From Rhabditophanes sp. KR3021 (Eukaryota; Nematoda; Chromadorea; Rhabditida; Alloionematidae), in NCBI GenBank assembly GCA_963281155.1, contig CAUJLY010000004.1, positions 2,480,001 to 2,544,000 of the forward strand: a stretch of 64,000 nt of DNA. The letters are read 5' to 3'. Each line of letters opens with the position of its first letter. Positions within the stretch are counted from its first letter, which is position 1. The notes beneath the pieces are model-generated. The model made no database searches. It saw only the letters and a list, made by a program, of their open reading frames with translations, and was not told the DNA's origin. Made by a program: the position numbers and the translations under genes. This document shows positions 1-11,051 of the stretch, in pieces.

Positions 1-1787
1 AGGAAATCTATTTTCTATCAAACATATAAAACTATCGAAATTTGACAAAAATCGTGGAGCATCTTTAGCTATTAATATAGCCAATTTGGCAGTTTGGGAT
101 AATTTATTATTGTGGTTTATTTTTATTTATTATGGATATTCAAACATCAAATCGCCCGGTAAACTTGATCAAATGACAATTAGTTCATTTTCGATTATTC
201 ACTATTGCACACAAGTTTGCAATACTTCATCAGTAAGTCCCCAAATAACTATTTTTAAGCAAGTAAATATTTAAGATTTGGCATGTAGTAGCTATCACAA
301 TCCAACGATACATGGCATCCAGGGATCCATTCACAACAAAACGTCCAAATTGCTTAATGAATTCTAGTTGCAGATCATTCTCAGCAAACGAAAATAATTC
401 TATATTTTCTTGTTTAACCACTCTCATAGCTTATCGCAAGCACTTTAAAACTACCTTTTATATCGTCATATTTTCTTTAATAGTTAATATACCTGCTTAT
501 TTTGAATTCCAAGTTACAGAATGTTTCAATAACTTGGAGAACAATTATCAGGACGATTTAAAACCAACTGCCTTAAGGATGAACAAACATTACAAATTCT
601 GGTACCGGACAATATTTAGAATGATTGTAGGAACAATGTGCCCTTCATTATTTATCTTCGGATTGACTCTATTAACTAATAAGGCTGTTCGAGGCTCTAA
701 TCGGTCCCGCAAATTATTATTTCAAATGACTGATGCATTGTTAGAACGTTTCAACTCCAAGTAGGTATTAAATAAACAATTTTTTATAACATCTCTTCTA
801 GGGAAACTATGCAAACTGCTATTTCATTAATGTTAATAGTCAAGTTCTTAGTATTCAGATCCTCACTATTTGCTTTAGACATTTGGGAATTGGCTTGGAT
901 CTTCATTTATGAAAAAGACACTCGCTTTCCAGAAGCTTTTAATTATATCAAGGACATTTCGAATTTTTTGGTAACCCTCAATAGTGCCACTAATTGTATT
1001 ATATTTATGAAAGCTGCTGATTGGATTGAAATAAGTATGTTTAGAAAAAAATCTACTCACTTAAGAAAAACTCCTTGTTTGCTTGAGAATTTGACAATGT
1101 GTACGAGAGCTTATATCTTGCAAAATACGTGGCAAAAAATCCGACAGATGACAGAAGATGATTTTGGGAGTAGAGTGCTTGTTTCCATGATTAGACTTGA
1201 TAACAAATTAAACGGGAAAATGATTCAAGCTATCAATGACAAAAAGAGCATGATGGACGAAGGGATGAGAGGTTCATTGGAATCGGTTGTTGTTTCTATT
1301 AATAGTGAATCAAGTGCAAAATGTTCAGTCCAAACTAAAATAGTGGCCTGCAATAGTTTTGAATCAAATTCATTGATGAGTGGGTACAATAAAATCAGTA
1401 TGCCTCTTTCAGAAATCATCGTTTCACCATACTTTATTAAGATGGCAACAAACATTAGTTCGATGATGGAAACTGTAATAAAAATGATGTGTGAAGGCAA
1501 AAGGGAAACGGAAATTAAGGCTTTCATCAGAAGAATAGGATCTATTCATTCTCACAAGGAAGTCACATTCAGCAACGTAGCTTGGAAAGCGTTTAAAACA
1601 ACTACAATTGATTTAGTTAAAGAATGTGTTTATGACTCAGAATCAGTAAGTTCATAATTATTACTTACATAAAGGAACTATTTTGTTATAGGAAAAAGGT
1701 CAAGCACTTGATGCTTGGAATTCATTTATTTGCATGATTATAGTGGAAATGAAATTAGGACAATGGGAACCAGGAAACATACTTTAA
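1..1787 (+). CDS. glb-33: GPCR-globin fusion receptor, GLB-33-like (5' end outside window)
   Basis: Neuropeptide-receptor-like 7TM protein carrying a C-terminal globin domain. Exons: <1-234, ~279-760, 802-1645, 1692-1787; introns of 41-46 bases. The sequence opens at the TM1 'GN', followed by TM2 (LAVWDNLLL), TM3 ending in QRYMA (DRY position), and TM7 with NSATNCIIF. The tail then reads as globin: A helix around LTMCTRAYILQNTWQ, then DFGSRV, an F helix IRRIGSIHSHKEV supplying the probable proximal haem His, and an H helix ending at WNSFICMIIVEMKLGQW. The position expected for distal E7 looks like Met, and about 60 low-similarity residues separate the C and E helices. The same architecture is known from C. 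elegans and Ascaris GLB-33, a neuronal transmembrane globin. The missing N-terminus lies left of the window. Family confident, orthology likely. Confidence 0.85.
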
Positions 1788-2144
1788 TGATGCCAAAATT
1801 TATACATAATTTATATGACGGGTTAATTTTAAATAAATGCACTTACCTTATCCCTAATATTCATTTGCATAATTTTTATTTCAATTGGCGAAATAAGTCT
1901 GATTGAACTTCCCTCGTTTACAAGAATAATATCCATGTCACCTGGAAAATAACTTTTTAGTATATAAATTGTATTATTAAATTTTAATGTTTATTACTTA
2001 AAGATGCTCTGTTTCAACATGACTTCGAGACCTTGTACATTTGAATATTAGATGAAAGATACTTATGATCAAATAAAGCTTTATTAATATAATTGGTTTG
2101 TTTTAGTGCAGCAACATTGCCTCATATTGGTGTTATTAATTATT
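1788..2144. other. intergenic spacer
   Basis: AT-rich sequence between the GPCR-globin stop codon and the decayed coding stretch. It contains AATAAA-like poly(A) signals near 2075. I see no gene. Confidence 0.5.
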
Positions 2145-3390
2145 ATGGCTCAACAAGGAAAAAAGAAGGCTATTGTTTCTGATTTTAGTGATATGCTAAC
2201 ATGAAAAGCCAAGAAGTAATGCATCTCGAATGAAGGTAGTTCGTCTTCTATGAAAAGTGTGCCTTCCATAGAAACTGGTAAGTTTCAAAGTTAATTATAG
2301 ATAATTAATTTGCTTTAGATACACCTGAAAATATCGCGTCTGTCACTCAATCACAGACAATTCAAGAAAGTGCAGAAGATAGAACGGTATTTACAAGCAG
2401 ATTGTAGAGGAATAACTTATTATGCCGATAAACAGACACCTCTTAATATGTGTTACAAGAACTACGAAAAGACTCTTTATTTGAGAGTTTAAATGAGAAG
2501 GTTGTTTTATAGGAACCTAAACCAATCTCCGAGGCTAGTGATAGATTCACAAACTTTCAAAATTATTTAAAGAATATCGGGATCGACAAGAATCCTTTCT
2601 CACTGTTTATCTTCGGTTATGTGGGCGTAAGACTTAGTTTTAAGAAAGGAAATTTTGGATGTCTCGTGACTTCTTATGAATTGTTCATGATTTTATATAT
2701 TCTTGCGATAAATATTCAGACTTTAGCATTCCCTTTTTTGAAAGCTTAACTAAAATACGATTTACAATTGAAGCCTTTGAAGTTCCTGCAAGAATCGAAA
2801 ATGAAACTATCAAAGAGTCCCCAGACAAGCACTTTGTAAAACAGTAAGACAAGTTATGGAAAGCAAACCTTCAGCAGAACTGACTCTGCCTGCGAAATAC
2901 TTCAAAGCGGAATTGCTGTTTAGAATGGACATTATCGGCAGTCAAAGTTTTGAAAGTCATCAAGATCAAGGATGAAGAAAAAGGAAAAATTTATGTTTTT
3001 TTATGCTTGGTCCAAGAAAAAGAATTGAAAAATGGACTGTAGTTAAAGTGAAGGCTTGAAATACATAAGCAAGACTATCCCATTTGAAAAAAATGACTTC
3101 ATGGTAAAAACTTTGAAACAAAAGTTAATCTGAATAAGATGTTTGACATAAAGGAGGACTTCATTAATGATGTCATTTGGGATGAGACTTAAGATTAAAG
3201 TCTTGAAGACAAAGTACAATTCGTAGACAGCGATTGAAAACATCGAGTCCTTAGGCCTCGGATCAAAAACTCAGATTCTGGTTCTTTTGAAGAGACCCAT
3301 AAAATGAACTCAGATCTAAACAGAAATGAAGCCAATCTCATAATCGCCAAGTGTGTTGACGCTTTTGATTTTTCACGCTAATTTTATAAA
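2145..3390 (+). pseudogene. decayed coding sequence of unknown family
   Basis: A start (MAQQGKKKAIVSDFSDML) is followed by protein-like stretches in changing frames, each cut by stops: for example SDRFTNFQNYLKNIGIDK near 2550, IRFTIEAFEVPARIENETIK near 2760 and AELTLPAKYFKAELLFRMD near 2880. Putative GT and AG splice signals near 2280, 2318 and 2512 suggest a former multi-exon gene. I do not recognise the family. It could be a remnant of a repeated element like those in introns further right, but no segment aligns clearly with them by eye. Confidence 0.4.
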
Positions 3391-3482
3391 GAAGATTGAT
3401 AATAGTCTCTCTAATTAGAATATATCATCCCTATTATGCATTAATTAAAATTAACTTCTTGTGTTGTTAGCTAATCTTTTCA

Positions 3483-3944
3483 CTAACCGGGAATTTTTTC
3501 AAAATGAAGTAGTTTCTTTTGATCTATTTCAATTGAAAAGCCAAAGTCACCAATATTTTCCATTTCCATCGTTCTCCAGTGAATATAATCATAATAGTTG
3601 TACTCTTGTTTAGAAGAAATATTAAAATATTTGTTAAGCGGTTCTTTCTGTTTATTGCATTGCCAACGACCTTTCTTTCCGATTGTTACGTCATTGCCAA
3701 AATAAATGACTCCATTTGTGGGTAACCTCACAGCCGAAGCCCGAAAATTTTGAGAAATTGTCAGAACATGTGGGACATCTCTAGCAAACCTAATATAATC
3801 ACCGTCACACGGTAATTCATAGTCCATCCATTCTAATTCAGCCTCAAAATCAATGCTTGAAATTAATTGATGTACTCGCACACAATTCACATTAATTAAA
3901 TTAATTGAAAGAACGATTAGAAGTAAATATAAATAATTTAACAT
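3483..3944 (-). CDS. short secreted amnionless-like protein
   Basis: 153-residue ORF with a strong signal peptide (MLNYLYLLLIVLSINLINVNC). The mature part resembles the N-terminal extracellular domain of amnionless, a membrane partner of cubilin in endocytosis: 'SSIDFEAELEWMDYELPCDG' followed by DYIRF, a later RLPTNGVIYFGND and a Trp-Cys pair. No transmembrane segment follows, so this is either a secreted short form or only the first exon: the stop codon overlaps a possible splice donor (GTTAGT at about 3487). It lies 131 bases downstream of the small membrane-protein gene on the same strand. Family assignment rests on motif resemblance and is tentative. Confidence 0.5.
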   Translation of the reverse strand: MLNYLYLLLIVLSINLINVNCVRVHQLISSIDFEAELEWMDYELPCDGDYIRFARDVPHVLTISQNFRASAVRLPTNGVIYFGNDVTIGKKGRWQCNKQKEPLNKYFNISSKQEYNYYDYIHWRTMEMENIGDFGFSIEIDQKKLLHFEKIPG

Positions 3945-4075
3945 TTAGCAAAGAACAACAAAAAGATAATTTAAATTTGTATAAATGCAGTAGAAAAATA
4001 GAAACTCAATTGTTTATATTATTGTGGTATCATATAACAGTTTATATTCAGATATAATTACAATAATTTAGTTTA

Positions 4076-4497
4076 TTATGGAAGATTGTTTAGCATTTCA
4101 TCCATCAAGTTTAATCTCGCTTCAATCAAATGCTTGTCCGTGTTCATAAAACTTGTATGGGGGCATAGGGGCACGTTGGCATTGCATAGATAACAACAAT
4201 CTGCAGCTTCTTCGTCTGCACGATCCATTTGTTCACGTCCTCAACTGATAATTGGTTACATTTTTCGCAATCGTTTCTTTTGATAACTCTTGTTTTTAAT
4301 ATTTTACTTTTGGCAGCATGCTCAAAAATAGGTACACCAACCACAATTACAATAATTAAAATGCAACCTCCGAGAATAAACAAGAATTTTTCAGCCTTCG
4401 CATTGTTTAGTTCTGTTTCTTTGTCAACTTGACACGTAATTTGATATAATTGAAAGCTAAGAAGTAAATAACTGAACGTGGTGCAATGATGATTCAT
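4076..4497 (-). CDS. small single-pass membrane protein
   Basis: Two exons, 4497-4308 and 4239-4076, joined by a 68-base GT-AG intron, give 117 residues. Reading through the intron would give a different C-terminus; the spliced version is preferred because the second exon keeps a long open frame (TDKHLIEARLNLMDEMLNN) up to a stop at 4076. Layout: signal peptide (residues 1-22), short charged ectodomain, one hydrophobic helix (FLFILGGCILIIVIVVGVPI), then a basic and Cys-containing cytoplasmic tail (DCCYLCNANVPLCPH). I do not recognise the family. Same strand and close to the amnionless-like gene, so possibly co-transcribed. Confidence 0.55.
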
Positions 4498-6102
4498 TTA
4501 CCATTTAATTATTAATATAAACGTCGTAAGATGTAAATTTTGTCTTTTGGATTTAAGAGAAAGTATGTAATTAAATTGATTTGAAGCTTCCTCTTATATT
4601 CAGAAAAAATATATAATTATTGTACGCCATTTAAATGAAGATTTCTTGTATAACAACACAAAACGTAAAAGGTTATGTAAGCGCACTGAAAGGTATTACC
4701 AAATATTAAACTGTTTTCGGAAATATACATGAATATTTTGATAATATATTAAATTTAATAGGATCTATAAAATCGCTATCCCCCTTAATAATTAGATGTT
4801 CCAAATTGGCCAACAAGGATAAGTTTGATTTAGGCTATTAAAATCTGAATCATAAATTTCCTATTATTAAATTCTTAAATTCCGTAAATTAGTAAATAAG
4901 TCTGAAATCATATTTTTGTAAAATATTTAAATGCCTCCCTGCCGAGCAGAAAAGAGATATAAAAATTTTTATAAAATATTTATTGCTCCGGGGTTAAAGG
5001 ATCGAAGACCTTAACTTTTCCAGACTTGTTTCGGAAATGAACCTTAAACTGATGTTATAAAAACTATTGCACCAGTTTGTAGAACTAGAAAAACTGAGTC
5101 TAATGGCATAATTATAAAATTAAGAATGACTAATAAGGTAGACCACAAGTGGTAAAAGAAATATTTTTTTTGTAATATGTTTATAAGTGTCAAAATAGGT
5201 TTACATTAATCAACGCTCTTATGTAGAAAGTTAAAATCTCATTTGGTTAGACCGCCTGCAAGACAATGATAAAAAAGAAGTCTCGAAAGTTGTATTCCGC
5301 ATCTGGTATTTAATAAAGGTAGTTAAGTATTTGATCGAGTTAAATATTGTTATGAGCTGTTTCGTAAAAGGGGGATATTTTTATGAGTAGATCTTTACTA
5401 AATTTAGATGTAGCTATTTAAAAATTGTTAAATTATTTAATAAAATTAAAGACGGCAAAAAGAGAAAATACAAAAATACAATCAATTGGAAATTGAACGT
5501 TAAATGATCTTTTGAATGCCTTTTTGGAAATGAATGTTTAATTGAAGAAGCTTTTAAATATTTGAACACATTTAATTCAAAGGACTTATCTTCCTTTGTT
5601 TTGTCAATAACACCTACTTCAGCTGCGCTTGGAAGATTATTTTTGGTGTCTAAGCTAGAGACTTATGTTTAAAAAACATCAGAAAAACTTTTATCAGCCA
5701 AAGTATTTTTAAGAACATTTAATAAGGGCGATAAATTATAATAATAATTGTAGTCATAAGATTATGTTTTAATTACTATCTCACTTTAATAAATTTTTTT
5801 TACTTTTGGTTCTATATTAGATTATTTTATCCTTTCGTATGAACAAGCTGGCCATTCGCATTGCCGATTTAAGTTAACATGTCATTTCAGAGATATTGAA
5901 GTTTACTTTATATATTTTGAAATTTAATAACTACAATTGAATAAAATATTATGAATTAAACAATGAAGATCTTGTTTGGCTGTTAAAAGAATACGAAAGT
6001 CTCAAAGGAAACTGTTTGGGTGTCCTAAACACATAAATCCTAATATGTTGTTCTTTGATTACGTCTTTAAAATGTATTGGTTTGATGATATTCGATGTTG
6101 AT
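4498..6102. other. intergenic region with one ORF remnant
   Basis: AT-rich spacer. Around 5440-5740 (+) there is a protein-like stretch (FECLFGNECLIEEAFKYLN, then SSFVLSITPTSAALGRLFLV) with in-frame stops, unrecognised and probably a dead fragment. I see nothing else in it. Confidence 0.35.
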
Positions 6103-7937
6103 TTATTCTTCGAATTGCTGTAAAGTGTGCCATTTCGCAACACTTCTTCTTGGAGTTGCTAGCATTTCTTGCCAATGTTCTAGTCCGATTCCGGTTGCAC
6201 AATTACCAATGATTATATGGCCAATTTTTTCGTTACTTCCCACTCGATCTAAAATGATGAAAGGACAATTAATGAAAGCAAAATAAGGCAAATATCATAC
6301 CATAATCACTAACTGTTATCTGCAAATGAACTCTCTAAATTATTCGATAAATTAATAGATATTAATCTGTATTCATTTTTACCTGCATCTTTTCGGGAGT
6401 CACATCAAAGCTAAAAGATTCATTATAATAAGGATTAAGTGTTTTCATCTTTATAGTAGTTTTCTGAAAAGAATAAGTAAGATAAAATGTTATCGATGAC
6501 TTTGTAATATTAAAATACTTTAATAAATTTACATAATATGAGATCATATTTTGACAATGAGCTAGCATATATCAACATTTTGTCGATTTTTATGAGTTTG
6601 CATGAACTAATCAAGAAGAACATTGCATTAGTTGAATCTAGCAAGGGAATTCCTGAGGTAGATTGGATTGACGACAAAAAAACGCTATAATGACATAAGA
6701 CAGCGTAAAGTAACAAACCGTGGTCGAACGAAAAGAAACGTCCTGGCAGAGCTACTAAGCCTGATTTAAAACGCTGTTTAACTTTGGCTGAATTGAAGAT
6801 GCAGTATGATGAAAAGTTGAACAAAAATAACTTGTCTTTTAATTATGTCTCATTTAATATTTTTTTATAGTTAATTTTAAATGTCCATATCTTATTAAAT
6901 TAATAACAATTTTAATGAAAGTTGGAATCTTTAATGAAAATAAAAAACTTAATCTTACCTTCTTTTCTAATCGCTTATTTTGCATCATAACATAAATCTT
7001 CTAAAAACATAATTAATTAGGAAATTAAGAGGGTATTATCTTACGCAATACGGATCTGAAAACAGGCATGTAAGAGAATCGAACTTAAACGAATTTTTAT
7101 AAGATCGTACCGGACCAAATTTTTAATATAAATGAGCTAGAAAAATAATTTCTGTTTTTTGTTAACTAATATAAGCTTAAAATAAAATGAATTGTTATAT
7201 TTTTCAAATTATGATTAACGTTTAGGTCCGTTCCCTACTCAATTCAACTCTCTTACATGCCTGAAAGTCCCAAAACATCCATCTTTTTGAGGTTCTTGCA
7301 CTCCATGACGACCACTGATAATTTATTTTTATTCGGCACATATCGTAAAGCGAGACAGATTTCTCCAAGTTTATTTTCAGGGGGCGATTCTATGTTTTCA
7401 TTTTTTTCTATTGTGGTTGTTAGATCAATTTTACCAAGTGGTACAGATATTTCACCTATTTTTGAGTGCTTTCCAAACCTATCAAAGTCGAACACGTTTA
7501 AAATTAATGTCTGGCTGGCGATTTCGTTAAATGGAAGCTGAAACAACGTAATTATAAATACAAATTACTCATGGCAATATTACAACCTTGAAAACAAACG
7601 ATTCGTTAAATACCGGATTTAAGGACTTCCTCTGTACTTTTGTTTGAAATTTCTTTTTTTTATCGGGCATTAGGAAAAGTTTCTAAATAAAATTATAATG
7701 TAGCGGACATTAAAAGCCTACCACATAAGGATCAGATGTTCCGCCTATATCAAATTTATTAAAAATCAACAAACAAACATTTTACTCACCTAAGTCCATA
7801 GCTGGCAATTGTTCCGCACTAATAATTGATACAGTAAGTGCATTCTTGTCGAAATCATAATCTAGCTTGTACGTTAAACGGCCTAGAAATTTCTTTTCCC
7901 TTTCATCGTCTTTCTTTTTTGAAGTAGATGAAGACAT
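6103..7937 (-). CDS. snt: synaptotagmin (C2A-C2B), anchorless gene model
   Basis: Calcium/phospholipid-binding vesicle-fusion protein. Nine exons: 7937-7790, 7744-7722, 7682-7587, 7537-7261, 7055-7045, 7000-6959, 6463-6383, 6319-6301, 6248-6103; 280 residues in one frame. C2A (residues ~20-140) has [30 protein letters not shown] and FDFDRF. C2B (~150-275) has [36 protein letters not shown], and ends with WHTL. The fifth exon is only 11 bases. The usual N-terminal transmembrane segment is absent: the start used is the ATG at 7937, and a stop lies in frame upstream. Two C2A loop-3 ligands are changed (G and S at the S235/D238 positions) and C2B D371 is Glu. Paralogue identity is uncertain. Confidence 0.85.
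6538..6845 (+). pseudogene. antisense ORF remnant in synaptotagmin intron
   Basis: On the strand opposite to synaptotagmin, inside its 495-base intron, a stretch reads [20 protein letters not shown], then [11 protein letters not shown], two stops, then [19 protein letters not shown] and [11 protein letters not shown]. It looks like a broken coding fragment from elsewhere. No domain recognised. Confidence 0.35.
7056..7266 (-). mobile_element. introner-like inverted-repeat element forming a GC-AG intron
   Basis: A 199-base element (7062-7260) carries perfect 12-base terminal inverted repeats (GCATGTAAGAGA at 7066-7077 and its complement at 7249-7260), with weaker complementarity extending inward. 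It is flanked by a direct CTGAAA duplication (7056-7061 and 7261-7266). On the gene strand the intron between exons 4 and 5 of synaptotagmin is exactly the element plus one duplication copy: it starts ..TTTCAG|GCATGT and ends TTTTCAG|ATCC. Removing it restores the invariant C2B motif GLSDPY. Using the nearby GT (at CAT|GTAAGA) breaks the frame, so GC-AG splicing is required. No coding capacity: MITE-like. Confidence 0.75.
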
Positions 7938-8290
7938 GACACTTTATAGATGAGTTAGTCTGATATGTATGCTAATAAAAAATAAAAAGCTGGAAATAAT
8001 AGGCATTAATTTTATCATCACAAGGAGACAGATTAAAATAAAAGATACAAAGTAAAAGAATAGTTGCAATTTGGACATTTTATGCCTTTTCAAAAATTGT
8101 TAAATAATTTGACATCTATAGCTTAAATTAAAAAGAAAAAGAAAATCAAAAGCCGGTTGTCGTCAGCACAATTTAATCTGCTTTTGGCATCATCATCTAC
8201 AAAATAACAATTTGTGGGAGGCAAGTAAAAAGTGTCCTATTATTATTTACAGTCTTTATCGTACGTGAAAAATAAACACCATTCTAAGGT

Positions 8291-8509
8291 TTGGTAAACT
8301 TTTTCACTCATGAACTTTATCTTCCTGGGAATTGCAGAAATGTCTTTTATGTGAGCATAATGAACAGTGTTATTCAACATGTAAAATTAGATGACGGTGG
8401 TAAACGGCTTTTGTTTGATAATAAACATAAATATATGGTTGCCCTTAATTGGTTGGAGATGGCGCTATTAATAAATATTTATCAAAATGCGAAAGGTCTT
8501 CCTATGTAA
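8291..8509 (+). pseudogene. ORF remnant, unknown
   Basis: A 72-codon open stretch (LPGNCRNVFYVSIMNSVIQH, VKLDDGGKRLLFDNKHKYMV, LNWLEMALLINIYQNAKGLP) has protein-like composition but no recognised domain, no signal peptide and no convincing neighbouring exon. Either a small orphan gene or a leftover exon. Confidence 0.3.
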
Positions 8510-8837
8510 TATGATGAGATATGTTTATTTTATCACTTTCTATTAGCTGTCATTTATCTATTTATTTTGGATTATGTAATTTAGACTTTAATGGGATTAA
8601 ATGAAAAATACCATTTAATAGACTTAAAAATATTACTCATGTTTAATTGTAGCAATCTAATTTCTAATATACCTAGTAATTTTAAATATTTAGTAAATTG
8701 ATTAGAAGGACTGCTTAAATGTCGTTTATTGCTAATTACTAAAAATAAAGTTGATTTAGGATTAATGGTTTTATAACAAAAAGTACGCGTCACGGACATA
8801 TCTCAATATAGCTTACCAAAAAATAAGGGAAGAGTTA

Positions 8838-8988
8838 AGGGGGTGCGAGAGATTGACTTAATATACGGCAGCAAGAAAAAAGAGCCAAAAGCAATATATT
8901 TCAAAGATGGAATCCATACAAAATGGTTGAGGACTATAGCACTAATAGCAATGTTGTTAGTAGTTGAAATATGTGTACCCCAAAGCTA
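8838..8988 (+). pseudogene. ORF remnant with hydrophobic helix
   Basis: An open stretch reads VREIDLIYGSKKKEPKAIYF, KDGIHTKWL and then a hydrophobic run RTIALIAMLLVVEICVPQSY before a stop. No start codon in frame. Origin unknown; possibly part of a dead mobile element. Confidence 0.25.
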
Positions 8989-9953
8989 CTAGCCATAATA
9001 AAGAAGCACCATCAAAAAGGGTTAACACAGAAACAATTTGTTCATATACAGCCGAATATATTATATTTGTATATTTGTAGTAGGAGTACGTTAACTAGTC
9101 AAAGACTTTAGCTCAAATTTGAAGGCTAATGGCAACAAAAAACAAAACAAAATTTATTCAAGAGTCACTATATTATGGTTAGATAGTTGATAGAAAACTT
9201 GAAGCCATTTAATAGCTTTATTATTTTTTAACTTAGAATATTAAATATTTTGTTATTGTCAAAGTCAACTGAACATCCATGGAATGTATGATATTATAAT
9301 AATTTTATAAAATGCGAGACAACAAGCTTTCTCCAAACGGAAGTGTGCTTTTGATAATCTGGTTAAATAAAAAAAGATGAATATAGTATATGAATTAATA
9401 TCGAAATTGATATATATTTATTTAGATGAATTTTTAATTAAAAATAGTGCGAATGCATGAATGCATATTTGGCGATGAGTTACTCAAATATAGATGTATT
9501 TTTGTATTTACATAAAATGGATATCCTGTCCGAATTCTTAAAAGACATTTAAAGTTTGATAAAGTGTTAATTAAAATGAGAGGAAACTAATCATGAGAAT
9601 GCAATCAATTTCGATTATATTGTAACCATTCGTAAGGATAAATGTTTATATCTTAAATTAAACATTTCAGACGATCTAAGTGTGAATAAAATTAGAACCC
9701 ATTCACACCATCAAAAACAATAACAATTTATGGGATGTGAGATTAAAATTATTTATCTTTCCTAAATAATTGGTTGTGTGCATGCTATTTTTATGTATGC
9801 TGCACATTTGGGTAAAAACAATTTATTAAGACAGACTTTCAAGTAGATTTTAATTAATTAAATCATGGCAGAAAAATAAATTGTGTTTGGAGATTCAGAT
9901 TATTTTATTGAATAAATATATTTTAAATAAATACATTGTTTTCTTGTTAGATG

Positions 9954-10882
9954 TTAATCATCAATTACAATTAGTTCTGGCTTTATGGGAGCTGAAAGTC
10001 TTAGAATTAGACCATCCGTTAGGCGGTTTTTTAAAATTGAAGCACCCGTTGATGTGTTTTTGATAATTGTTGGACTTTTACTTAGGAACTTATCCAATGA
10101 ACCAGTTGTTGTCTTAATTGCTGCTTTTTTTTTGATTTTTGGCTTAACTTCCTTCTTCATCAAAACCCCTCCAACAATTTCCAACTTATTTTTTGACTGT
10201 TCCACCTCTCGTTTTTTGGACTGGTTGGCTTCCAACTTCTTCTCCTTTTCTTTGTTTTTCCTCGTGAATTCTTCAGGTTCTTTAACCTTACTAAAAGTCC
10301 CTCCACAATTAATTCTATGAGTTTCATACCATTTATCTGACGGGCCTGGGCTTCTATTCATGGATCTCTTAACAAATCCAAAATAAGGTCTTTGTGTTCT
10401 ACAAACTCCATTACAAAGCCAAACATGCGTTTTGTAATGGCGTACTTCATCGTGAAAAGAATGGTAAATTGAAATATTAGTACCGGCAATCGAATTAATT
10501 CTATTCATGTGATATTGAAAGGAAGGACCGTGCCCATCGCGATCAGTGTTTCCATTTGTTAAAAATAAATACGCATGAATACACTCATGCAATAAAGTTT
10601 CTATTAAATCTTTCCTGGGCCTCAATTTTAGAAGAGGTTCGCTTAAAGCTACAACGCATTCTCCTAACCTTGGCTTATATCTACAAATTCCCGCGCAACT
10701 GGATAATCAACAGTTAGTAAAGTGAATACATGTTAGTTAACTTACATAGTCATCCTTTTACTCCATTTTACTTCACAACTTCCAAGCTTGTCATTAAAAA
10801 ATAGCATATTAAAGAGGTTAAAATGCTCATATATACATGGATTTGGGTCCGTCCTTTCTAATTCTGGATCAACTAAATTCAT
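9954..10882 (-). CDS. dvc-1: SprT-family DNA-protein crosslink protease (Spartan)
   Basis: Metalloprotease that degrades proteins crosslinked to DNA. Exons 10882-10746 and 10698-9954, 293 residues. The SprT domain contains LSEPLLKLRPRKDLIETLLH, the zinc site HECIH (about residue 83) with the downstream GHGPSF His, then FHDEVRHYKTHVWLCNG, QRPYFGFVKRSMNRSPG and CGGTF, closely matching SPRTN. The C-terminal ~110 residues are Lys-rich and disordered, with one weak PIP-like TGSLDKFLS. I see neither an SHP (p97-binding) motif nor the Cys/His pattern of a UBZ4 finger. At 293 residues it is much shorter than the human protein (about 490). It lies 169 bases downstream of the IL-17 receptor-like gene. 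Confidence 0.9.
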
Positions 10883-11051
10883 TGTGATGTTTATTGATGA
10901 GAATTAAATTGAAACGCAATCTTCGAGTACATTTGACGCCATTGTTTTTTATAAGATGGCGTAATTCCACTCAATTAAAAAGCTAGTCGCGCAAAGACTT
11001 TTATTTAAAATAAATACGTAGTGTCACGACAATAAAAACAACTTGGTAAAT

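Larger units (their letters stand above)
7938..9953. other. 2-kb spacer with ORF remnants
   Basis: No gene model. It should hold the synaptotagmin 5' region, but I found no transmembrane exon on the minus strand. Two plus-strand fragments are listed separately. The remainder is AT-rich with poly-A and poly-T tracts. Confidence 0.4.

Noticed and set aside
8581..8799. Minus-strand 72-codon ORF as the missing synaptotagmin anchor exon
   Set aside because: No hydrophobic helix of sufficient length, and no in-frame donor linking to 7937.
10000..10320. Long ORFs opposite to real genes (for example opposite SPRTN, IL-17 receptor, exportin-5, AGS-3)
   Set aside because: They are antisense shadows of conserved coding exons.
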